Assembly (NCBI RefSeq): GCF_003965815.1
Contig: NZ_RXOE01000002.1
Location: forward strand, 1,178,001-1,242,000
Direction of reading: 5' to 3'
DNA length: 64,000 bases
DNA from: Variovorax gossypii
GTDB taxonomy: Bacteria; Pseudomonadota; Gammaproteobacteria; Burkholderiales; Burkholderiaceae_C
The notes under the pieces are model-generated. The model worked only from the letters and a program-made list of their open reading frames with translations, did not search any database and had not been told where the DNA came from. Position numbers and translations under genes: made by a program. This document shows positions 45,568-54,086 of this stretch, one piece after another (positions within the stretch are counted from its first letter, which is position 1; every line of letters begins with the position of its first letter).

Positions 45568-47079
45568 ATGACGAACACCAAGGCCCAACCGATCAAGATC
45601 GCGATCCTCGCCATGGGCGGGGAGGGCGGTGGCGTGCTCGCCGACTGGATCGTCGACATGGGCGAGGCCAACGGCTACGTCGCCCAGACCACTTCCGTGC
45701 CGGGCGTGGCCCAGCGCACCGGCGCGACCATCTACTACGTCGAGCTGTATCCCGTGGCGCAGGCCGACGCCGATGGCGGCACGCCGGTGCTGGCGCTGAT
45801 GCCGCTGCCGGGCGACGTCGACGTTGTGCTCGCGTCGGAGCTTATGGAAGCGGGCCGTGCCGTGCAGCGCGGCCTCGTCACGCGCGAGCGCACTACGCTG
45901 ATCGCCTCCACGCACCGCGTGTTCTCCATCGCGGAGAAAAGCGCGATGGGCGACGGCCGCGTCGACAGCGACCAGCTTCTCGCACACACCGCGAATGCGG
46001 CCAAGCGATTCATCCGCTTCGACATGGCGCAGGCCGCCGAGGCATCGGGCAGCGTGATCAGCGCCGTGCTCTTCGGCGCCCTGGCCGGCTCGGGCGTGCT
46101 GCCGTTCAGCCGCACACAGTTCGAGGCGACCATCGAGCGCGGCGGCGTGGGCGTGAAGCCCAGTCTCAAGGCCTTCGGAGCCGCTTTCACCCGCGCACAG
46201 GATGCCGGCGGCGATGAGCCCGCGAAAGAAGCGCCGGCTGCCGCCCAGGCTCCGCAGCCGCGCCACCCGGCCGTGCGCGCACTGGTCGAACGCGTGCAGC
46301 GCGACTTTCCTTTGCCCGCACAAGACCTGCTGCTCGAAGGCGTGCGCCGTCTCATCGACTACCAGGACCCTGCCTACGCCGGCCTCTACCTCGATCGCAT
46401 GGCTGCGGTCGCAGCGCTGCCGGGCAGCGAAGACCATCGCCTGCTTCGCGAGACCGCGCGCCACCTCGCGCTCTGGATGTCCTACGAGGACACCGCCCGC
46501 GTCGCGGCCCTGAAGACCCGCGCCACCCGCTTCGAGCGCGTGCGCGGCGAGGCTCGCGTGCAGCCGGGCCAGGTGCTCGCCATCAACGAGTACATGCACC
46601 CGCGCCTGCAGGAAATCTGCGAGACCCTGCCCGGCGGCATCGGCCGCTGGCTGATGAACTCGACGCTGCCCAGGAAGATCGTCGAGCGCTTCACGCAGCA
46701 TGGCCGCGTGATCCAGACCAGCTCCCTGCGCGGCTATCTCATGCTGCGCGCCGTGGCGGCATGCAGGCGCTGGCGCCTGTCGACCATGCGCTATGCCGAG
46801 GAGAACCGCCGCATCGAGGAATGGCTGCAACGCATCGCCGCCACCGCGCAGCGCAATCCCGAGCTCGCCGTGGAGCTTGCCCAGTGCCAGCGCCTCGTCA
46901 AGGGCTACAGCGATACGCACGAACGCGGCATCCGCAACTACGACACCGTGATGCGCGCCTTCGAGCGCGCGGGCGAGAGGCTCGCACCGGCCACGCTGCG
47001 CGAGCTGCGCGATGCAGCGCTTGCCGACGAGCACGGCCACAAGCTGCAGGCCGCGCTGGCGCAGCATGCACTGGCCTGA
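45568..47079 (+). CDS. Indolepyruvate oxidoreductase beta subunit with C-terminal DUF6537-like region
   Basis: A 503-aa partner of the preceding subunit. Residues 10-200 form the gamma-type domain (ILAMGGEGGGVLADWIVDMG; TTSVPGVAQRTGATIYYVE). Residues 235-503 resemble DUF6537, a region normally found at the end of the large single-chain aerobic IORs of proteobacteria. Here that chain is split in two. The ATG at 45568 lies 4 bp past the previous stop; an ATG at 45553 is also possible. Confidence 0.83.
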   Translation: MTNTKAQPIKIAILAMGGEGGGVLADWIVDMGEANGYVAQTTSVPGVAQRTGATIYYVELYPVAQADADGGTPVLALMPLPGDVDVVLASELMEAGRAVQRGLVTRERTTLIASTHRVFSIAEKSAMGDGRVDSDQLLAHTANAAKRFIRFDMAQAAEASGSVISAVLFGALAGSGVLPFSRTQFEATIERGGVGVKPSLKAFGAAFTRAQDAGGDEPAKEAPAAAQAPQPRHPAVRALVERVQRDFPLPAQDLLLEGVRRLIDYQDPAYAGLYLDRMAAVAALPGSEDHRLLRETARHLALWMSYEDTARVAALKTRATRFERVRGEARVQPGQVLAINEYMHPRLQEICETLPGGIGRWLMNSTLPRKIVERFTQHGRVIQTSSLRGYLMLRAVAACRRWRLSTMRYAEENRRIEEWLQRIAATAQRNPELAVELAQCQRLVKGYSDTHERGIRNYDTVMRAFERAGERLAPATLRELRDAALADEHGHKLQAALAQHALA

Positions 47080-47094
47080 AGAGACGAGACGAAG

Positions 47095-48087
47095 ATGACC
47101 GCTCCCACCGCCACCCTCTCGCTGTGCGTCGCCGAGACGCAGGCCTTGAACCCGTTGATCCGCATGCTTCGCCTGCGCGCCGAGGACGGCCGCGCGCTGC
47201 CCGGCTTCGCGGCCGGTGCCCATATCCGTGTGCAGGTATCGCTCGCCGATGGCAAGACCGACTGGCGCCACTACTCGCTCATCAACTTCGACAGCGCGCG
47301 CAACGCAACCAACGCACCGACCGAATACGTGATCGCGGTGCGCAAGGAGGCTGAAGGCCGTGGCGGCTCGCGCTTCATGCACGAAGGGCTGAAGGAGGGC
47401 GACACCATCGCCATCGAGCCGCCGAAGAACGACTTTCCGCTGCACACCGGCCCGGGCGGCACGGTGCTCGTGGCGGGCGGCATCGGAGTGACGCCGCTGG
47501 CCACTATGGCCGCGCGCCGCCGTGCCGAAGGCGCGGCCGTGCGGATGCACTACGCCGGCCGCAGCCGCGAGCTGATGGCCTTCCTGCCCGAACTGCAGGC
47601 GTTGCTGGGCGACGACCTGCGCGTGCATGCCGACGCCGAGGCCGGCGCGCCGCTGAACATCGACGCGCTGCTCGACAGCATTCCCGCCGGTGACCGCCTG
47701 TATGTCTGCGGCCCCAAGGTCATGCTCGACGCGGTGCTCGAGCGCACGCAGGCGCGCGGCTGGGAACACGACCGCGTGCACTTCGAGCTCTTCACCGAGC
47801 CTGTCGCGGAAGAGGGCGACCAGCCCTTCGAGGTCGAGCTTGCCCAGTCGGGCCAGCGCTTCACCGTGCCGGCGGACCAGAGCATCCTCGACTGCCTCAT
47901 CGAGCACGGCTGCGACCCGATGTTCGACTGCAAGCGCGGCGAATGCGGCGTGTGCGCCGTGCCCGTGCTCGAAGGCGAGATCGACCACCGCGACTACGTG
48001 CTCACCGCCCGCGAGAAGGCGCAAGGCAACGTCATGCAGATCTGCATCTCGCGCGCCAAGGGTGCGCGCCTGGTGCTGGACATCTGA
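47095..48087 (+). CDS. Phthalate-dioxygenase-reductase-type (PDR/VanB) oxidoreductase
   Basis: A 330-aa electron-transfer protein for the Rieske oxygenases. Flavin motif RHYSLIN lies near residue 62, GGSRFMHEGL follows, the NAD motif is VAGGIGVTPLATM, and the C-terminal plant-type 2Fe-2S ferredoxin domain has cysteines at 279, 284, 287 and 317. This domain order points to an FMN-type class IA reductase, so no separate ferredoxin is needed. It is the only reductase here for two oxygenase pairs and may serve both. Confidence 0.9.
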   Translation: MTAPTATLSLCVAETQALNPLIRMLRLRAEDGRALPGFAAGAHIRVQVSLADGKTDWRHYSLINFDSARNATNAPTEYVIAVRKEAEGRGGSRFMHEGLKEGDTIAIEPPKNDFPLHTGPGGTVLVAGGIGVTPLATMAARRRAEGAAVRMHYAGRSRELMAFLPELQALLGDDLRVHADAEAGAPLNIDALLDSIPAGDRLYVCGPKVMLDAVLERTQARGWEHDRVHFELFTEPVAEEGDQPFEVELAQSGQRFTVPADQSILDCLIEHGCDPMFDCKRGECGVCAVPVLEGEIDHRDYVLTAREKAQGNVMQICISRAKGARLVLDI

Positions 48088-48118
48088 AGCAAGGATGAAG
48101 CAAGGAGCCACGAGAACC

Positions 48119-49432
48119 ATGACCTCCTACAGAGACAACCCCGAAGCCATCCGCGCACTGGTGCAGAACGACCGCGTGCACCGCGACCTCTACACCAGCC
48201 AGGAGCTCTTCGAGCTGGAGCAGCAACACTTCTTTGCCAACACCTGGAACTACGTCGGCCACGAGAGCCAGCTGCCCAGGCCGGGCGACTGGATCAGCAA
48301 CGAGATCGCCGGCCGCCCGCTGATCGTCGTGCGCCACTCCGACGGCAGCGTGCGCGCGATGATGAACCGCTGCGCCCACAAGGGCTCGCGCCTCGTCAAC
48401 GGGCCCTGCGGCAACACCGGCAAGTTCTTTCGCTGCCCGTACCACGCCTGGACCTTCAAGACCGACGGCGCGCCGCTGGCGATTCCGCTGAAGACCGGCT
48501 ACGAGAACACCCAGCTGCACGAATGCGAGTCGGGCAAGGGCCTGACCACCGTGAAGCACGTGCGCAGCCATCGCGGCTTCATCTTCGTGAAGATCAACGA
48601 TGCCGGGCCTGACTTCGACGAGTACTTCGGCGACTCGCTGAGCTCCATCGACAACATGGCCGACCGCTCGCCCGAAGGCGAACTGGAAATCGCCGGCGGT
48701 TGCCTGCGCTTCATGCACCAGTGCAACTGGAAGATGTTCGTCGAGAACCTCAACGACACCATGCACCCGATGGTGGCGCACGAGTCCTCGGCCGGCACCG
48801 CCAAGCGCATGTGGGCCGACAAGCCCGAGAGCGAGCCCAAGCCCATGGCCGTGGAGCAGTTCGTGCCCTTCATGTCCGACTACAAGTTCTTCGAGGACAT
48901 GGGCATCCGCACCTACGACAACGGCCACAGCTTTACGGGCGTGCATTTCAGCATCCACAGCAAGTACAAGGCGATCCCCGAGTACGACAACGCCATGAAG
49001 GCTCGCTACGGCGAGGAGAAAACCGCGCAGATCCTTGGCATGGCACGGCACAACACCGTGTACTACCCGAACCTCACGATCAAGGGCGCGATCCAGGCGA
49101 TCCGCGTGGTCAAGCCGATCTCGGCCGACAGGACGCTGATCGAGAGCTGGACATTCCGCCTGAAGGGCGCACCGCCCGAGCTGCTGCAGCGCACCGCCAT
49201 GTACAACCGCCTCATCAACTCGCCGTTCTCGGTGGTGGGCCACGACGACCTGCAGGCCTATCGCGGCATGCAGGCCGGCCTGCATGCCAGCGGCAACGAG
49301 TGGGTGAGCCTGCACCGCGACTACGACCCCGCCGAACTCCAGGGCGGCGAGATCACCACCGGCGGCACCAACGAGCTGCCGATGCGCAACCAGTACCGCA
49401 GCTGGGTGCAACGCATGACGGAGACGATGTGA
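48119..49432 (+). CDS. iadD: Rieske ring-hydroxylating oxygenase alpha subunit (IAA oxygenase)
   Basis: A 437-aa catalytic subunit. The Rieske cluster ligands are C85/H87 and C106/H109. The mononuclear iron site follows N-D213-x2-H216-x4-H221, with D213 as the electron bridge. AGGAG lies 14 bases upstream. The reductase precedes it and the beta subunit follows with a 1-bp overlap. In Variovorax, iadDE is reported to be necessary and sufficient for IAA degradation. I assign iadD to this copy because it is closest to the MarR gene and reductase; a paralogue lies at 58184, so the assignment carries some doubt. Confidence 0.82.
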   Translation: MTSYRDNPEAIRALVQNDRVHRDLYTSQELFELEQQHFFANTWNYVGHESQLPRPGDWISNEIAGRPLIVVRHSDGSVRAMMNRCAHKGSRLVNGPCGNTGKFFRCPYHAWTFKTDGAPLAIPLKTGYENTQLHECESGKGLTTVKHVRSHRGFIFVKINDAGPDFDEYFGDSLSSIDNMADRSPEGELEIAGGCLRFMHQCNWKMFVENLNDTMHPMVAHESSAGTAKRMWADKPESEPKPMAVEQFVPFMSDYKFFEDMGIRTYDNGHSFTGVHFSIHSKYKAIPEYDNAMKARYGEEKTAQILGMARHNTVYYPNLTIKGAIQAIRVVKPISADRTLIESWTFRLKGAPPELLQRTAMYNRLINSPFSVVGHDDLQAYRGMQAGLHASGNEWVSLHRDYDPAELQGGEITTGGTNELPMRNQYRSWVQRMTETM

Positions 49433-49926
49433 TGGCCGGCACCGCACCAGAAGTCACCCGCCAGGACCTGATCGACTTCGTCGTGAACGAGGCGCACCTG
49501 CTCGACACGCGCCGCTACGAGGAGTGGAATGCGCTCTTCACCGACGACGCCTTCTACTGGGTGCCGCTGATCCCCGACCAGGAAGACGGCCTCAACCACA
49601 CCTCGCACCTCTACGAGGACAAGCTGCTGCGCGACCTGCGCATCGAGCGCCTGAAGAGTCCGCGTGCCTTCTCGCAGCAGCCGCCGAGCCGCTGCCACCA
49701 CCTGCTGCAGGTGCCGGTGGTCGAGGAGTTCGACCCGGAAGCCAACCGCTACGTGGTGCGTACCTCGTTCCACTACACGGAGTCGCAGGGCGACGAGCTG
49801 CAGTTCTATGTCGGCACCTTCTTCCATCACCTCACGGTGCAGGACGGCGCGCTGCGCATGACGCTCAAGCGCGTCAACCTGCTCAACTGCGACGCGGCCC
49901 TGCCGGCCGTGCAGCTCTTCATCTGA
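49432..49926 (+). CDS. iadE: Rieske oxygenase beta subunit
   Basis: A 164-aa small subunit with the NTF2-like fold of ring-hydroxylating beta subunits: ARRYEEWNALFTDDAFYWVPL-type opening, RLKSPRAFSQQPPSRCHHLLQ, and the ending LPAVQLFI. It has no metal site and forms the structural part of the alpha3-beta3 enzyme. The ATG shares one base with the alpha stop (TGATG). A paralogue at 59506 ends almost identically. Confidence 0.82.
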   Translation: MAGTAPEVTRQDLIDFVVNEAHLLDTRRYEEWNALFTDDAFYWVPLIPDQEDGLNHTSHLYEDKLLRDLRIERLKSPRAFSQQPPSRCHHLLQVPVVEEFDPEANRYVVRTSFHYTESQGDELQFYVGTFFHHLTVQDGALRMTLKRVNLLNCDAALPAVQLFI

Positions 49927-49936
49927 CGGGGACGCG

Positions 49937-51562
49937 ATGTCACGAGCCACCGTCCATCAAGTCTTCGCGGCCACCGCAGCGCGTACGCCGCAGGCCGAGT
50001 TCCTGTTCACCGAGTCGGTGACCGCTGCCGCCTATGGCATCGAGGCGGGCGCCATTCGCTGGGGCGAGGCCGCGACGCAGATAGAAAGCTTGCGCACGGC
50101 CTACGCCCAAGCGGGCTACGGCCATGGCCACCGCGTCGGCCTGCTGCTGGAGAACCGGCCCGCCTTTATCTTCCACTGGCTCGCGCTGAACGCGTTGGGC
50201 GTGAGCGTGGTGCCGATCAATGCCGAGATGCGCTCGGCCGAGCTGGTCTATTTGATTGGTCACAGCGAAATCGGCCTGGCCGTGACGCTGCCCGAGCGCG
50301 CGGCCGACCTGCGCGCCGCGGCGGCACAGGCCGGCATCGCCTTCGAGACGATGGGCCCCGACGATGCCGTCCCCCCCGCGAAGACCGCGGCGCCGCGCGC
50401 CCACGAGCCAGTCGGTGTCGACACCGAATGCGGCCTGCTCTACACCTCCGGCACCACCGGCCGCCCCAAGGGCTGCATCCTGAGCAATGCCTACTTCCTG
50501 CGCGCGGGTGAGTGGTATGCGGCGCTCGACGGCGTGTGCAGCATCCGGCCCGACAAGGAGCGCGTCATCACGCCGCTGCCGCTCAACCACATGAACGCGA
50601 TGGCCTTCTCCACCATGGTGGTGCTGGTCGCGGGCGGCTGCCTGGTGCAGCTCGATCGCTTCCATCCAAAGACCTGGCTGGCGAGCGCGAAGGAGAGCGG
50701 CGCGACCATCGTTCATTACCTGGGCGTGATGCCGGCCATGCTGCTGTCTGCGCCTGCATCGGCGGCCGACCGCGACCACGCCATCCGCTGGGGCTTCGGC
50801 GCCGGTGTGGACCGCAAGAACCACGCGCCCTTCGAGGAGCGCTTCGGCTTCCCGCTGGTCGAGGCCTGGGCAATGACCGAGACCGGCGCGGCCGCCTGCA
50901 TCATGGCCAACCGCGAGCCGCGCCTCGTGGGTACCAGCTGCTTTGGACGGCAAGAGAGCTTCGTCGAGATCCGCCTCGTGGGCGACGACGGCAGCGAGGT
51001 CGGTGTCGACGCTCCGGGCGAACTGCTGGTGCGTTCGGCAGGCCTCGACCCGCGGCGCCATTTCTTCTCCGGCTACCTGAAGGACGAGGAAGCTACGCGC
51101 GAAGCCTGGGCCGACGGCTGGTTCCACACCGGCGACCTGGTGCGCCGCGATGCGCAGGGCAATTTCTTCTTCGTCGACCGCAAGAAGAACGTGATCCGCC
51201 GCAGCGGCGAGAACATCTCCGCCGTCGAGGTCGAGAGCGTGCTCAACCAGCATCCGGCCGTGAAGACTTCGGCCGTGGCTGCCACGCCCGACGAGGTGCG
51301 CGGCGACGAGGTGCTGGCCTGCATCGTGATGCGCGAAGGCGTCGATGCCTCGAAGCCGGAGCAGACTGCGGCCAGCATCGTCGAGCACGCGCTGGCCCAG
51401 CTCGCCTACTACAAGGCGCCCGGCTACGTGGCCTTCGTCGATGCGCTGCCGCTCACGCCCTCGCAGAAGATCCAGCGCGGGCAACTGCGCGAGATGGCGC
51501 AATCGCTGCCCGGTCAGGCCCGTTGCATCGACACCCGCTCGATGAAGAAGAGGCAGGCATGA
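49937..51562 (+). CDS. Acyl-CoA ligase (AMP-binding)
   Basis: A 541-aa member of the ANL adenylating superfamily. The P-loop-like motif LLYTSGTTGRPKGC lies near residues 172-185, WAMTETGAA in mid-protein, and the catalytic lysine is K511 in SQKIQRG. It resembles crotonobetaine/carnitine-CoA ligases, but those names reflect sequence class only. In this cluster it probably activates an oxidised indole-3-acetate derivative as its CoA ester. It overlaps the next gene by 4 bp. Confidence 0.85.
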   Translation: MSRATVHQVFAATAARTPQAEFLFTESVTAAAYGIEAGAIRWGEAATQIESLRTAYAQAGYGHGHRVGLLLENRPAFIFHWLALNALGVSVVPINAEMRSAELVYLIGHSEIGLAVTLPERAADLRAAAAQAGIAFETMGPDDAVPPAKTAAPRAHEPVGVDTECGLLYTSGTTGRPKGCILSNAYFLRAGEWYAALDGVCSIRPDKERVITPLPLNHMNAMAFSTMVVLVAGGCLVQLDRFHPKTWLASAKESGATIVHYLGVMPAMLLSAPASAADRDHAIRWGFGAGVDRKNHAPFEERFGFPLVEAWAMTETGAAACIMANREPRLVGTSCFGRQESFVEIRLVGDDGSEVGVDAPGELLVRSAGLDPRRHFFSGYLKDEEATREAWADGWFHTGDLVRRDAQGNFFFVDRKKNVIRRSGENISAVEVESVLNQHPAVKTSAVAATPDEVRGDEVLACIVMREGVDASKPEQTAASIVEHALAQLAYYKAPGYVAFVDALPLTPSQKIQRGQLREMAQSLPGQARCIDTRSMKKRQA

Positions 51563-52731
51563 CGGCGAAGCGGCTTTCCTATGAAGGCGTCGCGGTCGCG
51601 GTGCCCGTGACCGTGCCCTATGTGCGCTACTCCACGCGCACCGCGCACTGGTTCATCGGCCAGGCCATCGAGGCGCTGGTGAAAGCCAGCGGCGTGGCCA
51701 AGGAAGAGATCGACGGCCTTTGCCTCAGCAGCTTCTCGCTCGCGCCCGATACGGCCGTGGGCGTCACGCAGCACCTGGGCCTGTCGCCGCGCTGGCTCGA
51801 CCACGTGCCCACCGGCGGTGCCTCCGGCGTGATGTGCCTGCGCCGCGCCGCGCGGGCAGTGCAGGCGGGCGACGCGGACATCGTCGCTTGCGTGGGCGCC
51901 GACACCAACCACGTCGACTCCTTCCGCCAGACGCTCGGCAGCTTCAGCAACTTCGCTCGCGACGCGAGCTACCCGTACGGTTCGGGCGGGCCGAACTCGA
52001 TCTTCGCGTTCATCACCGCCAACTACATGCGCACCTACGGCGCGAAGCGCGAGGACTTCGGCCGCATCTGCGTGGACCAGCGCACCAACGCGCTGGGCAA
52101 CCCCAATGCGATGTTCAAGAAGGCGCTGACCCTCGACGAGTACATGGCCGCACGACCCATCTCCGATCCGATTCATCTCTTCGATTGCGTGATGCCCTGC
52201 GCCGGCGCCGACGCGTTCCTCGTGATGAGCGAGGAACGCGCGCGCGACCTGGGCCTTGCGCATGTCGTGATCCGCGGTGCCATCGAGCGCCACAACGCCT
52301 ACGCCGAAGACCCGGTGATGGTGCAGGGCGGCTGGCGCAAGGACCGCGACGACCTCTACGCACAGGCCGGCATCCAGCCCGCGGAGCTCGACTTCGTGCA
52401 GACCTACGACGACTACCCCGTCATCGTGATGATGCAGTTCGAGGACCTGGGCTTCTGCGAGAAAGGCGAAGGCCCGGCCTTCGTTCAGGCCAACACCATG
52501 ACCTTCGACGGCAGCTTTCCGAACAACACCAGCGGCGGCCAGCTCTCGGCCGGGCAGGCGGGTGCCGCGGGCGGCTTCCTCGGCATGGTCGAGGCGATCA
52601 GGCAACTCACCGACCAGGCCGGACAACGTGCCGTGCCGAATGCCCAGTCGGGCCTCGTCGCCGGCTTCGGCATGGTGACCTACGACCGCTGCCTGTGCAC
52701 AGGCGCGGTGATCCTGGGGAGACCGGAATGA
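51559..52731 (+). CDS. SCP2-thiolase-like protein lacking the nucleophilic Cys, probable aldolase subunit
   Basis: A 390-aa thiolase-fold protein. Where thiolases have the nucleophilic Cys-Ala-Ser-Gly, this one reads TGGASG (residues 85-90) with no Cys. The late GHP motif is replaced by SAGQAG. Such Cys-less relatives (Ltp2 of steroid side-chain degradation) are retro-aldolases that work together with a DUF35 protein. The next gene begins with a DUF35 domain, which supports the same pairing here. Confidence 0.83.
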   Translation: MTAKRLSYEGVAVAVPVTVPYVRYSTRTAHWFIGQAIEALVKASGVAKEEIDGLCLSSFSLAPDTAVGVTQHLGLSPRWLDHVPTGGASGVMCLRRAARAVQAGDADIVACVGADTNHVDSFRQTLGSFSNFARDASYPYGSGGPNSIFAFITANYMRTYGAKREDFGRICVDQRTNALGNPNAMFKKALTLDEYMAARPISDPIHLFDCVMPCAGADAFLVMSEERARDLGLAHVVIRGAIERHNAYAEDPVMVQGGWRKDRDDLYAQAGIQPAELDFVQTYDDYPVIVMMQFEDLGFCEKGEGPAFVQANTMTFDGSFPNNTSGGQLSAGQAGAAGGFLGMVEAIRQLTDQAGQRAVPNAQSGLVAGFGMVTYDRCLCTGAVILGRPE

Positions 52732-52732
52732 T

Positions 52733-52816
52733 GAGCCCCCACGTTTGCCGCTTCGCGGCTGCACTTCCCCCCGAGGGGGCCGCGCGCCTGCCTTGGGGCG
52801 GCCCGGCGGAGGCGCC
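52733..52816. repeat. Comamonadaceae-style palindromic intergenic repeat
   Basis: The gap between two co-directional genes holds GCCGC-TTC-GCGGC (52747-52759), CCCCC-CGA-GGGGG (52767-52779) and a GGGGCGGCCCGGCGGAGGCGCC tail. I recognise this style of sequence as a dispersed element of Variovorax/Acidovorax-type genomes. It is the only copy I see in the window. Confidence 0.5.
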
Positions 52817-54070
52817 ATGACGATGCCCCTGATGCGCCCCCCGCGCAAGAACCCGGTGCTGCGCACCCGGCAGATGAACCTGCCGCCCGGCGCGCGCGGC
52901 CGCGTGGCGCTCGGCCTTACGGCTGCCGCAGCCGAAGGCCGCTTCGAACTCCAGACCTGCGACGACTGCGGCACGGTGCAGTACCCGCCGCGAGAGGTCT
53001 GCCACAAGTGCCTCTCGGCCGCGCTGCGCTGGCGCGAGCAGAGCGGCGAGGGCGAGCTGCTCGGCAGCACCACGCTGCATCACAGCAACGACCTGTTCTT
53101 CCGCGAGCGGTTGCCCTGGCGGCTGGGCCTGGTGCACCTGGATGCCGGCCCCACGCTCATGGTCCACCTGCACGGCGAGGTTGGCGACGCGCCGCAGAGA
53201 GTGCGCGTGGGCGCACGGCTCGACCGCGCGGGCCAGGCCGTTCTCATTGGTTTTCCGAACGAAGGGAGTCCCCACATGGCCGACGACAAGATGCTGCGCG
53301 AGATGACCAGCGACCCCAAGTTCCGCAAGGTGCTGGTGACCGACGGCAAGACCGAGACCGGACAGGCCATCGTGCGTGCGCTGGTGAAGGCCGGTGCCGA
53401 CATCGTCTGGGTCGGCCACGCCGAGCCCTGGAAAAAGATGGGCGACGGGCTTGACGACATCTCGGCGCTGCCGCAGGTCACGCTGGTGCCGCTGGATTTG
53501 ACCAACGGCCGCCAGGTGACGGAGCTTGCCGGCTCCATCGGCGGCAAGGTCGACATCGTCATCAACAACGCGGAGGTGCACCGCACCTTCGGCATCGGCG
53601 CACGGCGCGGCACGGACGTGGCCAAGGCCGAGATGGACATCAACTACTTCGGGCTTCTGCGTCTCGCGCAGGAGTTCGGGCCTGCGCTGAAAGGCCGCTC
53701 GGCCGATGGCGTGACGGGCGCGACGGCCTGGGTCAACCTGCTGTCTATCTACGCACTGAGCAACTTTCCGCCGCACGGCACCTTCAGCGCATCGAAGGCG
53801 GCGGCGCACTCGCTCGCGCAATGCCTGCGCGCCGAGATGCGGCCGGCCGGCATCCGCGTGATCAACGTGTTCCCCGGGCCCATCGACGACGAATGGAACC
53901 AGCACACGCCGCCGCCCAAGCTCGCCCCCACCGCGCTGGCCAACGCCATCGTGAAGGCGCTGCGCGACGGCGTGGAGGACGTGTACCCGGGCGACGTGGC
54001 GCAGGAGTGGCTGGAGCGCTGGCGCGACAACCCCAAGGTGCTCGAGCGCGAGCTGGCTGCAGGCGGCTGA
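52817..54070 (+). CDS. DUF35 zinc-ribbon/OB-fold protein fused to a degenerate SDR
   Basis: A 417-aa fusion. Residues 30-150 are a DUF35 unit with zinc ligands C48, C51, C62 and C65 followed by an OB fold. Residues 155-417 are a short-chain dehydrogenase domain with a weak nucleotide motif (VTDGKTETG) and FSASK (323-327) in place of the catalytic YxxxK. An in-frame ATG at 53276 has AAGGGAG 7 bases upstream, so the SDR half could also be made separately. The DUF35 part is the expected partner of the preceding thiolase-like protein. Confidence 0.8.
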   Translation: MTMPLMRPPRKNPVLRTRQMNLPPGARGRVALGLTAAAAEGRFELQTCDDCGTVQYPPREVCHKCLSAALRWREQSGEGELLGSTTLHHSNDLFFRERLPWRLGLVHLDAGPTLMVHLHGEVGDAPQRVRVGARLDRAGQAVLIGFPNEGSPHMADDKMLREMTSDPKFRKVLVTDGKTETGQAIVRALVKAGADIVWVGHAEPWKKMGDGLDDISALPQVTLVPLDLTNGRQVTELAGSIGGKVDIVINNAEVHRTFGIGARRGTDVAKAEMDINYFGLLRLAQEFGPALKGRSADGVTGATAWVNLLSIYALSNFPPHGTFSASKAAAHSLAQCLRAEMRPAGIRVINVFPGPIDDEWNQHTPPPKLAPTALANAIVKALRDGVEDVYPGDVAQEWLERWRDNPKVLERELAAGG

Positions 54071-54086
54071 GACAGGAGCCACAAGA

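Noticed and set aside
45508..48120. 870-codon open frame on the minus strand opposite the oxidoreductase beta and reductase genes
   Set aside because: It has low-complexity, ambiguous composition, no motifs, and is fully antisense to genes with strong catalytic signatures.
52745..52816. N-terminal extension of the DUF35-SDR protein starting at 52745
   Set aside because: The stretch is the dispersed palindromic repeat. The conserved protein starts after it, at the ATG at 52817.
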